Source: Planctomycetota bacterium
GTDB lineage: Bacteria; Planctomycetota; Phycisphaerae; Phycisphaerales; Phycisphaeraceae
Assembly (NCBI GenBank): GCA_021413865.1
Contig: JAIOPN010000062.1
Location: 62,001 to 126,000 of the forward strand
Length of the DNA stretch: 64,000 nt
Reading direction: 5' to 3'
The notes under the pieces are model-generated. The model made no database searches and was not told where the DNA came from. It saw only the letters and a program-made list of their open reading frames with translations. Numbering within the stretch: the first letter of the stretch is position 1; every line of letters starts with the position of its first letter. This document shows positions 6,664 to 16,559 of the stretch, piece after piece. Both the position numbers and the translations under genes were made by a program.

Positions 6664-8805
6664 TCAATAGCGGTTGAGCGTGATATTGCCGGTCTTGATG
6701 TTGAAGATCAGGGAGACCGCGCCCCAGAAGAAGATGGAGAGCAGTTCGCCCATGATCAGGCCGATGAAGATGTCGCGCACGCGGTCGAAGGTCTGCTTGC
6801 CGCCGAACTTGACGACGATCTTCTTGGCGATCCACCCGATGAAGAAGCTGAACCAGAGCTGGCTCATCAGGGGGTTGATGAGCATGATGTAGCCGACGGG
6901 GTGGGGGAACCAGAAGAAGGCGGTGCGTAGCCAGAGGGAGAGCGCGACCCACGCCGCCCCGACGCCATACCACGCGGTGGTGGTGGGGTCGAACTTGGGG
7001 ACGGCGGTGGTGGCGTCGTAGGCGGTGGACATCAGGCTCAGGGGGCCCTGGGAATAGAACCAGCCCTCCATCTGCTGGGCGCCGCGCATGTGGGCGAGAA
7101 AAATCGCGAAGGCCAGCGATACGAAGACGCTGACGACGATGCAGACCGCAAGGTTCAGGTGGAACTTGCCGCGCGACGTGCTGGTGACGCGCTGCATCTC
7201 GCCGGCGTTGAGCAGGTTGGGGGCCATGAACGTCTTGATGTCCAGGAACAGCACCGAGTAGATGGGCAGCAGCGGGCCGACCAGAGCCGGCGAGACGTTG
7301 TGGAAGTACCGCCCCAGGCCGAGCATTTTGTACACGTGGAAGAAGCTGGTGTGCGCCTGGAGCCAGTACACGCCGCCCTCGGCGACGATGCGCATCATCC
7401 CGACCGTCATCAGCGTGACGAAGCCGATCATGACCAGCGCCCACCAGAACCCGATCCGGCTCTGCGCCAGCCAGAGCGTCATGATGAGGATGCAGATGAC
7501 CAGGCCGATCACGGGGATGGCGATCTTGAGCCGTTCACCCACCGACTTGCCGCGCGCCAGCGCGATGTAATCCTTCATACAGCGGTAGAGCGCCATCAGG
7601 CTGAAGAACAGGAACCCCCCGCCGCCCTGCGCGGTGACGGGGCTGTTGAGCCAGAGCCAGTCCGTCGGGAAGTTTGCCTCCGTCTGGCCGTAACCCAGCC
7701 ATGTGTGGACCAGGATGATGGCGCGGCCCACCACGAAGTAGAACCAGATGGAGAAGCTGATCTCCAGCGGCAGCAGGAAGGCGATGCCCACCGCGGTGAA
7801 GATGATGATGAACATCGTCGCGTAGTCGTTGCCGCCGGTGATGCCGGTGAACATCGAACCCGACAGCAGCGCGGTCACCACCTGCCGCCCCATGCCCAGC
7901 CCGATCGCCGTAAGCCCGGGGAGCCACCCGGCGGCCACCATCGCGTTCCACGCCAGCACCCCGGCGCTGATGGTGAAGCCCAGCCAGAAACCGGGGGACT
8001 TGAAGATCAGCGGGACCCTGCCTAACCCTTTGCTGTCGTCGGGCATTAGCGCGATGGGCAGCTGCGCCAGGGGGAAGATCAGCTTCTCACGCTGCGCCCA
8101 GTAGCCCAGGACGACGTATGTCAGGCAGTAGAACATGCCGTACGTCGCGAAGATGAACACGAGCCAATATGAGACCGGGCCGGCCCACGCGTGCCACGGC
8201 GTGGCGCGGGCGACGTCCATCCAGTACGACGCCCGTTCGGCCAGCGGCGCGCCTTCCAGCGGGGCCTTGACGTGCACACCCCCGCGGAACACGCGCACCA
8301 CCTCGGGGTCGGTCAGGTAGAGCCCGGAGTTCATCATGTTGGGGGTGAGGTTGTCGTTCCAGCCCTTTTGCGGCGTGTTCCACTCGGGGTTGAAGGGGGT
8401 GGCGATGATCGGGATGAGCTGCTCGGTCAGGCCGAAAGCGGAGATGCCGGCGGTACACATCATGGCGGCGAAGATGCAGACCAGCTCGGGTCTGTTGAGG
8501 GGGCGGAGGAGCCCCGCCGTGACCGCGCCAAGGACGCGCAGAATCGGGTTGAGCATCAGCACGACGATCACCAGCACGCCGAAGCCGAACACCGGGATCA
8601 GCGTGGAGGTGACCGCCACGCCCGAGACGTTGTTGGCCAAGAGGGTGATGATGGCCTGGAGGACGCAGAGCAGGATGGACAGCGGGATCACGAGCCACCG
8701 CACACGGACGGCGGCGGCCTGGGCGTGGTCCGCGCGCGCGGCGGCCCCCGCCGGCGCATGCGCCAGCGATGCCGTGTTGATCCTCTGATATGCGGTCCGC
8801 GTCAT
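6664..8805 (-). CDS. OPT-like (DUF6785-type) polytopic membrane protein
   Basis: The 713-residue protein has about 14-16 hydrophobic segments and no soluble domain. It resembles the oligopeptide-transporter-like family annotated as DUF6785/DUF6784 in planctomycetes. Recognisable stretches are VYWLQAHTSFFHVYKMLGLG and WFPHPVGYIMLINPLMSQLW, with a polar WNTPQKGWNDN loop facing one side. The ATG at 8805 is preferred because it starts 14 bases after the upstream stop; a start at 8841 would overlap by 23 bases. It is the last gene of the ABC/OPT operon. The substrate is unknown. Its partner immediately upstream is a distinct member of the same broad family, so the two may form a heteromer. Confidence 0.75.
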   Translation of the reverse strand: MTRTAYQRINTASLAHAPAGAAARADHAQAAAVRVRWLVIPLSILLCVLQAIITLLANNVSGVAVTSTLIPVFGFGVLVIVVLMLNPILRVLGAVTAGLLRPLNRPELVCIFAAMMCTAGISAFGLTEQLIPIIATPFNPEWNTPQKGWNDNLTPNMMNSGLYLTDPEVVRVFRGGVHVKAPLEGAPLAERASYWMDVARATPWHAWAGPVSYWLVFIFATYGMFYCLTYVVLGYWAQREKLIFPLAQLPIALMPDDSKGLGRVPLIFKSPGFWLGFTISAGVLAWNAMVAAGWLPGLTAIGLGMGRQVVTALLSGSMFTGITGGNDYATMFIIIFTAVGIAFLLPLEISFSIWFYFVVGRAIILVHTWLGYGQTEANFPTDWLWLNSPVTAQGGGGFLFFSLMALYRCMKDYIALARGKSVGERLKIAIPVIGLVICILIMTLWLAQSRIGFWWALVMIGFVTLMTVGMMRIVAEGGVYWLQAHTSFFHVYKMLGLGRYFHNVSPALVGPLLPIYSVLFLDIKTFMAPNLLNAGEMQRVTSTSRGKFHLNLAVCIVVSVFVSLAFAIFLAHMRGAQQMEGWFYSQGPLSLMSTAYDATTAVPKFDPTTTAWYGVGAAWVALSLWLRTAFFWFPHPVGYIMLINPLMSQLWFSFFIGWIAKKIVVKFGGKQTFDRVRDIFIGLIMGELLSIFFWGAVSLIFNIKTGNITLNRY

Positions 8806-8818
8806 CCCAGTGCGCCCT

Positions 8819-10831
8819 TCAATAACCCAGCGTCGAGACACTCTTGGCGATCAGCGCGATTGCCACGGCCGCCATGCCGATTAGTCCCATCCCCGCCCCG
8901 AAACCCGCGCTCACGATCATCATGTATTTGAGGAACTGCTCTCGCCCGAAACGTTTTTGCATGTAGAACTTGCCGATCAGTGCCCCGATCATCGTCGGGA
9001 TCACGCCGCCGGGGATCACCTGGCCCAGCCCGCCGACGAAGCCGAACACCAGCAGCGTTGGGAGGTTGAGCAGGCTCAGGACGCCGAACGAGACCAGGCC
9101 GGCGCCGGCGCCCCACGCGATGAGGTGCGGCTTGATCGCCTCCAGGAACGGGCTAGCGCCGTCGAGGGTGGAGGTGATGGTCAGGCTCTGGTTGAGCGCG
9201 TTGAGGTGCCAGACCTCCTTGGTGTAGGGGTAGGCCTCGCTGGGGATGGCCGCCATGCGCCAGATCAGCTCGCTGAAGAGCAGGCTGGTGACGATGACGA
9301 CGGGCAGGAGGAGGAACTCGGTCTTGATCATGCTCGAGAGGCGCGTGCCGGTGAGCTCCATGACGCGGAAGCCCGACGCCGAGCCGCCGTAGTCGTTGAT
9401 GGGGATGGGCGCGAACCAGATGGCGGCGCCCTTGTAGCCGCAGAGGATGTAGGACGCCTCGCGCACGAGCGGGATGGAGACGGACATGCCGAGCATGCCG
9501 GCGAGCTTGGCGTTGATGTAGCTGATGATCGGCGTGTAGATGAAGCCGAAGCCCAGGAAGAAGACCCAGGGGAAGGCGTCCTGGTAGTTGTGCTCGGGGG
9601 TGCCGGGCATCATCCAGCAGCAGATGAGGATGTAGCTGATGGTGGAGAAGACGTAGATGCTCAGCGCGGTGAGGATGGAGAGGTCGCCGCGTTCGATGTT
9701 GCGTTCGCGCAGCACGCCCCATATGTCGGAGAGCGATAGTTTCTTCTTCCGCTCGCCGCCCAGGCCCGGGATCACCCGCATCAAGGGCCCGATGACCGGG
9801 ACCATGCTGACGACGAAGATCGCCAGCATGAGACCGATACCGAAGGAGAGGTAGAAGTCGATGTTGTTGGAGTAGAGGGTGTCCACCAGGCCCATGCCCG
9901 GCTTCCACGTCGTGAGCTGGCCCGAGCGGTAGAGCATCGGGTTCATGATGATCGTCATGAAGAAGCCCAGGATGCCGCCGACCGCCGCCCAGAACGGCAC
10001 GATCATGCCGACCATCAGCGCGCCGGCGTCGAAGACGATGTTCAGCGGCACGGCGGGGAGGAACTCCTTGGTGCTCAGCGCCGGCGTCAGGTCCAGCCAC
10101 GGGATGGGCACGACCTGCACCGCCTTGCCGAAGAGCGCGCCCGTCACCGCGGGGATGCCCGTGTAGATCACGCCCCAGCCCAGCCCCAGCACCGAGCCCA
10201 GGCAGAAGCAGCGCCACTTCCAGCGGCTGCCCTCCTCCTTGGTCTCCGCCAGCGCCGTAATGCCCATCGCGCCGGCGGGCGCCAGCGGGAAGGGCAGCTT
10301 CTCGACGTGCGCCGTCAGCCGGTACAACGCGTAGCCCAGGCCCAGGTGGTCGATGCGGCCCAGGATCATCATGCCGATCATCAGCATGATCGGCTTGACC
10401 CAGTAGGGGTTGAGGAACGTGCGGCCGTATCGTTCGAGGACCTCGGCCTGTGGGGCGACCCACGAGGGGATCTCCGCCGCCACGCCGTTGCCGATCGCCG
10501 CCGGCGAGCGCACGAAATACTGGCTCCAGAGCAGGCCCTGGCCGCCGCCGCCCATGACCATGCCGGTCATGTAGAACAGGACGTAGATCTCCTGCTGCTT
10601 GAGGCTCTTCATGGAGCGCTTGACGATCTCGGCAAAAAGGATGACCGTCACCCACTGCGCCGCGCCGCCCAGGCCGCCGCCCATGAAGAGCGACAGGTAC
10701 ATCGACGCGGGCACCATGAGGAAGCCGATGAAGAGCGCCCCGATGACCGTCTTGATGCCGAAACCATCTTCAAAATGGTCCGGCGGCGGCATCATGTCGC
10801 GGTAGAGTTGGAGGTCTTTATCCAGCTTCAT
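8819..10831 (-). CDS. OPT-like polytopic membrane protein
   Basis: The 670-residue product has many transmembrane helices. Glycine-rich helices (SLFMGGGLGGAAQW, GMVMGGGGQGLLW) and the conserved loop LPFPLAPAGAMGITALAETK recall OPT-family peptide or metal-chelate transporters. The ATG at 10831 has AGGAG 11-15 bases upstream; a GTG at 10840 is too close to that site. Only one base separates the upstream stop (10833-10835) from this ATG, so translation is coupled to the giant permease. Pairing of two OPT-like genes behind an ABC exporter is unusual. The function beyond transport is not known. Confidence 0.75.
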   Translation of the reverse strand: MKLDKDLQLYRDMMPPPDHFEDGFGIKTVIGALFIGFLMVPASMYLSLFMGGGLGGAAQWVTVILFAEIVKRSMKSLKQQEIYVLFYMTGMVMGGGGQGLLWSQYFVRSPAAIGNGVAAEIPSWVAPQAEVLERYGRTFLNPYWVKPIMLMIGMMILGRIDHLGLGYALYRLTAHVEKLPFPLAPAGAMGITALAETKEEGSRWKWRCFCLGSVLGLGWGVIYTGIPAVTGALFGKAVQVVPIPWLDLTPALSTKEFLPAVPLNIVFDAGALMVGMIVPFWAAVGGILGFFMTIIMNPMLYRSGQLTTWKPGMGLVDTLYSNNIDFYLSFGIGLMLAIFVVSMVPVIGPLMRVIPGLGGERKKKLSLSDIWGVLRERNIERGDLSILTALSIYVFSTISYILICCWMMPGTPEHNYQDAFPWVFFLGFGFIYTPIISYINAKLAGMLGMSVSIPLVREASYILCGYKGAAIWFAPIPINDYGGSASGFRVMELTGTRLSSMIKTEFLLLPVVIVTSLLFSELIWRMAAIPSEAYPYTKEVWHLNALNQSLTITSTLDGASPFLEAIKPHLIAWGAGAGLVSFGVLSLLNLPTLLVFGFVGGLGQVIPGGVIPTMIGALIGKFYMQKRFGREQFLKYMMIVSAGFGAGMGLIGMAAVAIALIAKSVSTLGY

Positions 10832-10832
10832 C

Positions 10833-13800
10833 TCACGCACGCTCCTGACGCGACGGGGCCGAACCCACCGATTCCACGCCCGTCACGGGGAGGTCCGGTG
10901 CCCCGGCGAACAACTGCTCGCCCTCGCGGTAGTAAGACTCGTGCGTCGCCGCCTTCTGTGAACGCCAGCCCAGCAGCCGCTTGCGCAGCGACTCGAGGAA
11001 CGGCTGGTTGACCGTCACCCAGTTGCTGGTCTCCCCCGTCATGCGGGTCAGGTGCACGCTGAGCATGTGCGCCTTGACCCGCTTGTCGAAGTAGGCGTAC
11101 ACCTCCATGGTCTGGTTCACGCCCAGGTCGAACGGCGCCGGCGCGATGTCGAACACCATGACGTACGCGCGGTCGGTCTCATCCACCCCGCCCGACATCG
11201 GCACGCGGCCGACCGTCCCCAGCTTCGCCAGGAATTTGCCCGTCGAGGCCTCCGAGTTCTGCTTCATGTAGTCCCGCAGGTAGGCGCAGACGCCAAGCAC
11301 GCGCTCCGCGTCGTAACAGAACGGGAAGTGCACGTGGATCTGGTCGCCCTGCGGCTGCGGCAGGCTCCAGCGACGCTGCCCGCTGGGCACCGCAGCGCGG
11401 GCCGCCATCATCGCCGGATAGACCGTGGAGAGCAGCACCGTCGCGATGGTCAGGAAGATCACCACCATGACGCTCAGCGACGAGTAGTTGAGGTTCAGCC
11501 CGGGGATCAGCCGCGTGACGATGAGGCTGAGCGTCTGCCCGATCAGGTAGCCGGCCACCGAGCCGACCACGCCGAACACGAACGACTCGGCCAGGAAGAA
11601 CATCATCACGTGGCCCGGGTTCAGGCCGATCGCGTTGTAGATGCCCACCTCGCGGCGGCGCTCCATCACCGAGCCGAGCATCGTATTAAGAATGATCGTG
11701 GCCGCCAGGATGATGGGGATGGCGATCTTGAGGATCCCGCCGACCTGCGTGGCGTTGCTCGACGCCATCGCGTACTGGCCCGGCTCGATCTTCCGCTCGC
11801 TCTTGGACGCGGCGTCCCCCGACCCCTCGTTCGCGTTCACAGGCTCCTGCACCCCGACGAAGACCCGGGCGTAGTGGAACTTGATTAGGTCCTTGGCCGC
11901 CGACCAGGCGCGCTTGGAGGCGAGCGCCTTCGCATCGATCGAGCCCTCCTCCCCCGCGCGGGTCTTGTCGAACTTGACGCAAAGCGTGCGGTAGTCGGCC
12001 GTGCCCAGCGAACGGGCGAAACCGATCGTCACGAAGGCCACGTCGATCGGCCTGGCGAGCTGCACGCCCGGGCCGAAGATCGACCCGCTCGATGAATCGA
12101 TCGAGGAGGCCTCCTTCGCCGCGGCCGCGCCGGCGCCCTTCTGGCTCGCCGCCGACAACATCGGCAGCAGCGGCACCTCCGACAGGTCCCGCGTCTGGGT
12201 CAGATCATCGTCCTTGAGCAACCCGACCAGCTCCACCTGCCGGCCCGCGATCGAGAACCTGCGCCCCGCGAAGTTCTGGGGGGTGATCCCGAGCAGTTCC
12301 GCCCCCTTGACCGACAAGAGCATCTCCGGCGCCGAGGGCGAGGAAATCCACCGCCCCGCCGTCACCGGCATCTTCCTGATAAACCCGTCTTCGCCCGGCT
12401 CCACGCCGACCAGCACCTTGGCGGTGAGCGCCGGGACGGCGGCCCCTTCGACCGGGTCCACCGGCGTCATCTCGTAGCCCAGGTATTCCCCGAACTCGCC
12501 CAGCCGTTGCGCCCAGGCGCGGGCGATCACCTGCGCCTCGCCCTCGTAGTGCGCCCGCAGCCGCGCGACCTGGACCGGGTCCAACGCGCCCAGGCCGGGG
12601 CTGGCGTAGAGGAACCCGTTGTAGGGCGCGTCCTGGCCCGTGCGCACCGTCGTGGGCTCGGCGTCCTGCCCCACGCTGATCACCGATAGCATCGTGAACG
12701 TCACCAGGATCACCGTCACGCACGTCAGCGTGGTGCGGATGCGGCGACGCTTCATGTTGTTCACACCCACCACGAACGCCACGCCAGCCAGGCGGCCCTG
12801 CGGCGCCTCGACCGACTCGGCCTGCAGTGATGCTTCGACCGCCTGCGTCATCAGCGAGTTGAACCGGCCGATCAACACCGAGGCGACAAAGCCCGCCAGC
12901 CCCATGATCACGAACGCGAGGATCACGACCTCGGGCGTCCTGGCCACCTCGAACGCCGGGTGCACGAACCTCAGCAGCAGCGCCATCAGCGCGAACACGC
13001 CGGTGAAAAACACCAGGTTGCGGTTCACGTCCGTGTACGGCGAGATCAGCTTGGTCAGGAACACGCAGAACGGGATCACCAGCGCGAGGAAGATCACCAC
13101 CGCCTTGATCAGGTCGTTGATCGTGCCCAGCGCCCGCGTGTAGGCCTGGTACGACAGGCCCTGCGCCGCCTCGGCGTTGATCAGAACCTGGTCGTTCCGG
13201 CCCGCCTCGGCGGCACTGGCCGCGGCGTCGATCAACTGCTTGGCGTATTTGTTGAAGTCCGTGGCCGTGTCGTTTTTGACGCCCTTCTCTTTGAGCAGCT
13301 TCAGACGCCCGTCGGTGAGCAGCCACATGTCGTTGGCGCTGGTGAGCACGAGGTTGCTTAGACGGCCCACGTCGGCGGGGAAGCCCTTGCCCTGGATGTT
13401 CTCCGCGGTGGCGTTGATCGCCAACCCCGTGCCGGCGCGGAGCTTGAACCGCGTGTCACGCTGCAGGAAGATGCTGGCCGTGCCGTCCTTCTGCTGTGGG
13501 ATGATGTAGGTGCCCGCCGCCGACTCCACCCCCACGCTCGAGTAGTGCTGCGGCAGGCTCTCCTGCAACGCGTCGATGAGCTGCAGCGTCGGCACCGGTG
13601 CCAGCGACAATGGCTCGGTCAACCCAAATAGATCGACCTTGATCGCGTCCACGGCGACCATCGACTTGGAGACGTACTCCACGTTCGCCCCGGCGGAGAT
13701 GGTCGAGACGAAGGTCTTCTGCCCGTCGCCCTTGTCGCCGGCGTAGAAGATGGTGCGGTAATCGCTGTTTTCCTCGCCACGCTTGATGTATCCGAACATG

Positions 13801-16559
13801 CTCACGCCCGCGCCGCGCCACATCGAGCCCCGCACCACCGCAGCGGCCCGGTCGTCGGTCATCGTCACCCCCCACGGGCGGACCTGGCCGAGCATCGGGG
13901 CGTTGTTCGACAGCGTCTGCCCGGTGGGCTGCAGCACCATCAGGCAATTGGGCAGGTTGAGCTTGGGAACCCCCACCGTGAACTCGTCGAGCTTCAACAG
14001 GCGGACCTCGGTGCTCAGCGGCGTCGCCGTGCCGACGGCGTGCTTGATCTCCGAGAGCTCGGGCGCGTTGATCAGCGTGGGGAGATAGCCCTCGGCGAAG
14101 CGCATGACGGCGTCGAAGTTCTTCCGGTCGATCCGCGAGGGCAGGTCGTCGGGGGTGAAGTCGTAGGGCCGCATGTCCCGCACGGTGGCCAGCGTCAGCG
14201 CCGGGACCAGGAACGCGTGCAGCGGCTTGGCCGCCAGCGCCATTGAGCCACCCAGGTGCGCCGACCAGGGCAACCCGCCGACCATGCGCACCGTGTCCGT
14301 CAGCAGGTTCGGCTCGCCGCTGCTGCCGGCGTAGTTGTTGGCGAGCTGGATCGCCGTCCGCGCCAGCCGCGACACGCGGTCCCTGGCGTTGGCCTCATCG
14401 GCGTCCCCGCCCAGGCTGTCCCAGTGGAAGAAGCCCACGTGGTCCGAGCCGAAGCCCAGGTCCAGTGTGATCGCGGTCAACGCGGGCAGCGCCCGGAACC
14501 TCAGGAGCTGCGCCTGGGCGAGCTTGGTCGGTTCCACGTCCTCGGGCGTGCGGGACAAGCGGATCAGGCGGCGGCGCAGCTGCATGTTCGCCAGCAGCGC
14601 GTCACGCGACCGCTCGAGCATGCGGGCATTGGCCTGCGCGGCCTTGTGGACGTTCGCGAACGCCTCCGTGACGACCGCGAGCTGATCCGTGCTCAGGTCT
14701 TCCAACGTCGCGCGCGCGCCGTAGCGGTTGAACAGCTTGAGCACACTGTTGAAGAGCTGTGCCCTGGCGTCGTGCCGGACGCGCTCCTCCTTCATCGCGG
14801 CGACCTTCTCGGGCGACAGGGGAACGTCGGAGAGGCGGTCGTTCTCGTTGATCTTAAAGGTGATGCGGTTGTATTCCGCGCGGGCCTCGTTGCGGAGCTG
14901 CGTGAAACGATCCTCGAGGGATTCCTTCACCTTCACGTTGCGGCCGGCGACCCAGGGGCTCCAGTCACGCATCTTCTCGATCAGGTCGTGCGACGGGCCC
15001 TGGCCATGGACCTGGACGATGAACCGCTCCTTGGCGAGTTGGGCCTCGATCTCGTCCAGCTCCGCGCTAACGCCCGCGGGCGTGGCGAAGGCGGCGTGGT
15101 CAAAGTTCTGCTCGCCCAGCAGCGCGTTGGTGTGATCGTTCACCACGCTGATCAACACGGGGCGCGCCGGCGGGTGGGCCCGGAAACCTTCGATCAGCCT
15201 CATCATCAGGACGAGGTTGGAGGCGCTGCCCGCCCCGGGCGCGAGCTCGGGGACGATCGACAGGCTGTCTTTATAAGTCTGGATGTGGACGAGCTGCCTG
15301 GCGGGGTCGTCGGGTTTATCGACCGCCGCCGTGGGGCCGGGGATGAACAGCCAGTCCGCGGCGACCTTCCGCGGCTCCCAGCGGCTGGGCTGCTGGGTCA
15401 GCGTGATCTGGGGCTTGGCGCCGACGGCATCCAGCCATTGCTCGCCGAACGCCTGCGCCAGCGCGTCGCGCTTGAGATAAAAGCGTGGCACGCTCAGCGT
15501 GGCGACGGCCATCTTCTGCGCCGCCTCGGCGAAGATCGTGTCGCGCCCCGGCGTCGGCTCCAGGATGATCACGGCCTTGGCGCCCAGTTGCACGGCGTTG
15601 AGCCAGCGGCGGCCGCTGTTGAACTCCATCAGCACCGCCGCCCCCTCGACCTTCTGACCCGACAGCTCCGTGGGGCCGCCGTCGCCGACATACACGAGCG
15701 GGCCTGTGAACCCCTCGGCCGGCAGGTTCGCCGGCTCCACGAGGTTGGGCGCGAGCACGTGGACTCGTACTTTTTTGCCGCCGACGCTCAGCCACGCCTC
15801 GCCGGGGATGAAGGCCACCGTGCGCCATTCGATGCGGCCCGATTGCCACATCCCGTCGAGCGCCTGCGACGCGGTGAGGTCCGCCTTCAACGCCTGCTTC
15901 GCGGAATCGAGTAACTGCTCCTCGCCGGGGTTGGTCGCGCCCTGGACGGCGCTCTTGCCCTGCTTCGCGAGTTCGGCGGGTGTATCGACGTACCTGGCAA
16001 GGAAAAACAGGCCCACCGACAACGCCACCGCCACCGCCGCGCCGTAGCCCAGCGCCTTGCGCTTCTGGACACGCCACACCAGCAGCAGCACCACCGCCAG
16101 CACGAGCAGGCCGGCGATCAGGGTGCCGGGCTCCTCGAAGAGCATGTACACCAGGAGGGAGCTCTCCAACGCCTCGGCGGCCTCGGAGTACCCCAGTTGG
16201 CCGTCGCGTGAGGCGGTGAACTCGGCGTCGGCCTTGTCCGCTGCGGCGACGGCCTCCCGCGCGGCGGCGATCCGGGCCTCGCCCAGGTGCGCGTTCTGCT
16301 CGGCGGCGACGCTCTCGAAACGCTCGCGCACCACCGCGTCGATCTTCTCGTTGCCGGGCTGGCCCACCTGACGCGAGGGCGCCGCCCGGAGCAGCGCCTC
16401 GAGCTGCGAGAACGCGTCGCTCCCCTGCGCCGCGGCCGGCGCGGGAGCGGGCGGCTCGTCGGCGCGGAGCGGAGCGGCGGGCATGAGGCAGAGCGTCAGC
16501 GACGCCAGCAACGCCGCCGCCCAGTGCCGCCGGATGGTTGGAGCGGGTTTCACGCTCAT
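10833..16559 (-). CDS. Giant FtsX/MacB-type ABC permease with PA- and M28-like periplasmic region
   Basis: The product is about 1908 residues, four times a normal MacB permease. The start is the ATG at 16559 (ATGA overlap with the ATPase gene), which gives a signal-like N-terminus ending PAAPLRADEPP. Two membrane helices follow near residues 135-185. A large region then contains a PA-like segment (GPLVYVGDGGPTELSGQKVE, then GAKAVIILEPTPGRDT) and a part resembling an M28 aminopeptidase without obvious zinc ligands (PVLISVVNDHTNALLGEQNF). FtsX-type helices appear only after about residue 1200, with NNMKRRRIRTTLTCVTVILV and later IILNTMLGSVMERRREVGIY, the classic permease coupling motif. The C-terminal 170 residues are soluble. 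With its ATPase it should form a type VII ABC exporter or mechanotransmitter. Confidence 0.85.
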   Translation of the reverse strand: MSVKPAPTIRRHWAAALLASLTLCLMPAAPLRADEPPAPAPAAAQGSDAFSQLEALLRAAPSRQVGQPGNEKIDAVVRERFESVAAEQNAHLGEARIAAAREAVAAADKADAEFTASRDGQLGYSEAAEALESSLLVYMLFEEPGTLIAGLLVLAVVLLLVWRVQKRKALGYGAAVAVALSVGLFFLARYVDTPAELAKQGKSAVQGATNPGEEQLLDSAKQALKADLTASQALDGMWQSGRIEWRTVAFIPGEAWLSVGGKKVRVHVLAPNLVEPANLPAEGFTGPLVYVGDGGPTELSGQKVEGAAVLMEFNSGRRWLNAVQLGAKAVIILEPTPGRDTIFAEAAQKMAVATLSVPRFYLKRDALAQAFGEQWLDAVGAKPQITLTQQPSRWEPRKVAADWLFIPGPTAAVDKPDDPARQLVHIQTYKDSLSIVPELAPGAGSASNLVLMMRLIEGFRAHPPARPVLISVVNDHTNALLGEQNFDHAAFATPAGVSAELDEIEAQLAKERFIVQVHGQGPSHDLIEKMRDWSPWVAGRNVKVKESLEDRFTQLRNEARAEYNRITFKINENDRLSDVPLSPEKVAAMKEERVRHDARAQLFNSVLKLFNRYGARATLEDLSTDQLAVVTEAFANVHKAAQANARMLERSRDALLANMQLRRRLIRLSRTPEDVEPTKLAQAQLLRFRALPALTAITLDLGFGSDHVGFFHWDSLGGDADEANARDRVSRLARTAIQLANNYAGSSGEPNLLTDTVRMVGGLPWSAHLGGSMALAAKPLHAFLVPALTLATVRDMRPYDFTPDDLPSRIDRKNFDAVMRFAEGYLPTLINAPELSEIKHAVGTATPLSTEVRLLKLDEFTVGVPKLNLPNCLMVLQPTGQTLSNNAPMLGQVRPWGVTMTDDRAAAVVRGSMWRGAGVSMFGYIKRGEENSDYRTIFYAGDKGDGQKTFVSTISAGANVEYVSKSMVAVDAIKVDLFGLTEPLSLAPVPTLQLIDALQESLPQHYSSVGVESAAGTYIIPQQKDGTASIFLQRDTRFKLRAGTGLAINATAENIQGKGFPADVGRLSNLVLTSANDMWLLTDGRLKLLKEKGVKNDTATDFNKYAKQLIDAAASAAEAGRNDQVLINAEAAQGLSYQAYTRALGTINDLIKAVVIFLALVIPFCVFLTKLISPYTDVNRNLVFFTGVFALMALLLRFVHPAFEVARTPEVVILAFVIMGLAGFVASVLIGRFNSLMTQAVEASLQAESVEAPQGRLAGVAFVVGVNNMKRRRIRTTLTCVTVILVTFTMLSVISVGQDAEPTTVRTGQDAPYNGFLYASPGLGALDPVQVARLRAHYEGEAQVIARAWAQRLGEFGEYLGYEMTPVDPVEGAAVPALTAKVLVGVEPGEDGFIRKMPVTAGRWISSPSAPEMLLSVKGAELLGITPQNFAGRRFSIAGRQVELVGLLKDDDLTQTRDLSEVPLLPMLSAASQKGAGAAAAKEASSIDSSSGSIFGPGVQLARPIDVAFVTIGFARSLGTADYRTLCVKFDKTRAGEEGSIDAKALASKRAWSAAKDLIKFHYARVFVGVQEPVNANEGSGDAASKSERKIEPGQYAMASSNATQVGGILKIAIPIILAATIILNTMLGSVMERRREVGIYNAIGLNPGHVMMFFLAESFVFGVVGSVAGYLIGQTLSLIVTRLIPGLNLNYSSLSVMVVIFLTIATVLLSTVYPAMMAARAAVPSGQRRWSLPQPQGDQIHVHFPFCYDAERVLGVCAYLRDYMKQNSEASTGKFLAKLGTVGRVPMSGGVDETDRAYVMVFDIAPAPFDLGVNQTMEVYAYFDKRVKAHMLSVHLTRMTGETSNWVTVNQPFLESLRKRLLGWRSQKAATHESYYREGEQLFAGAPDLPVTGVESVGSAPSRQERA

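Noticed and set aside
14256-15914. 552-codon plus-strand frame inside the giant permease
   Set aside because: It mirrors the coding frame of the permease and is Arg/Ala/Leu-biased without domains.
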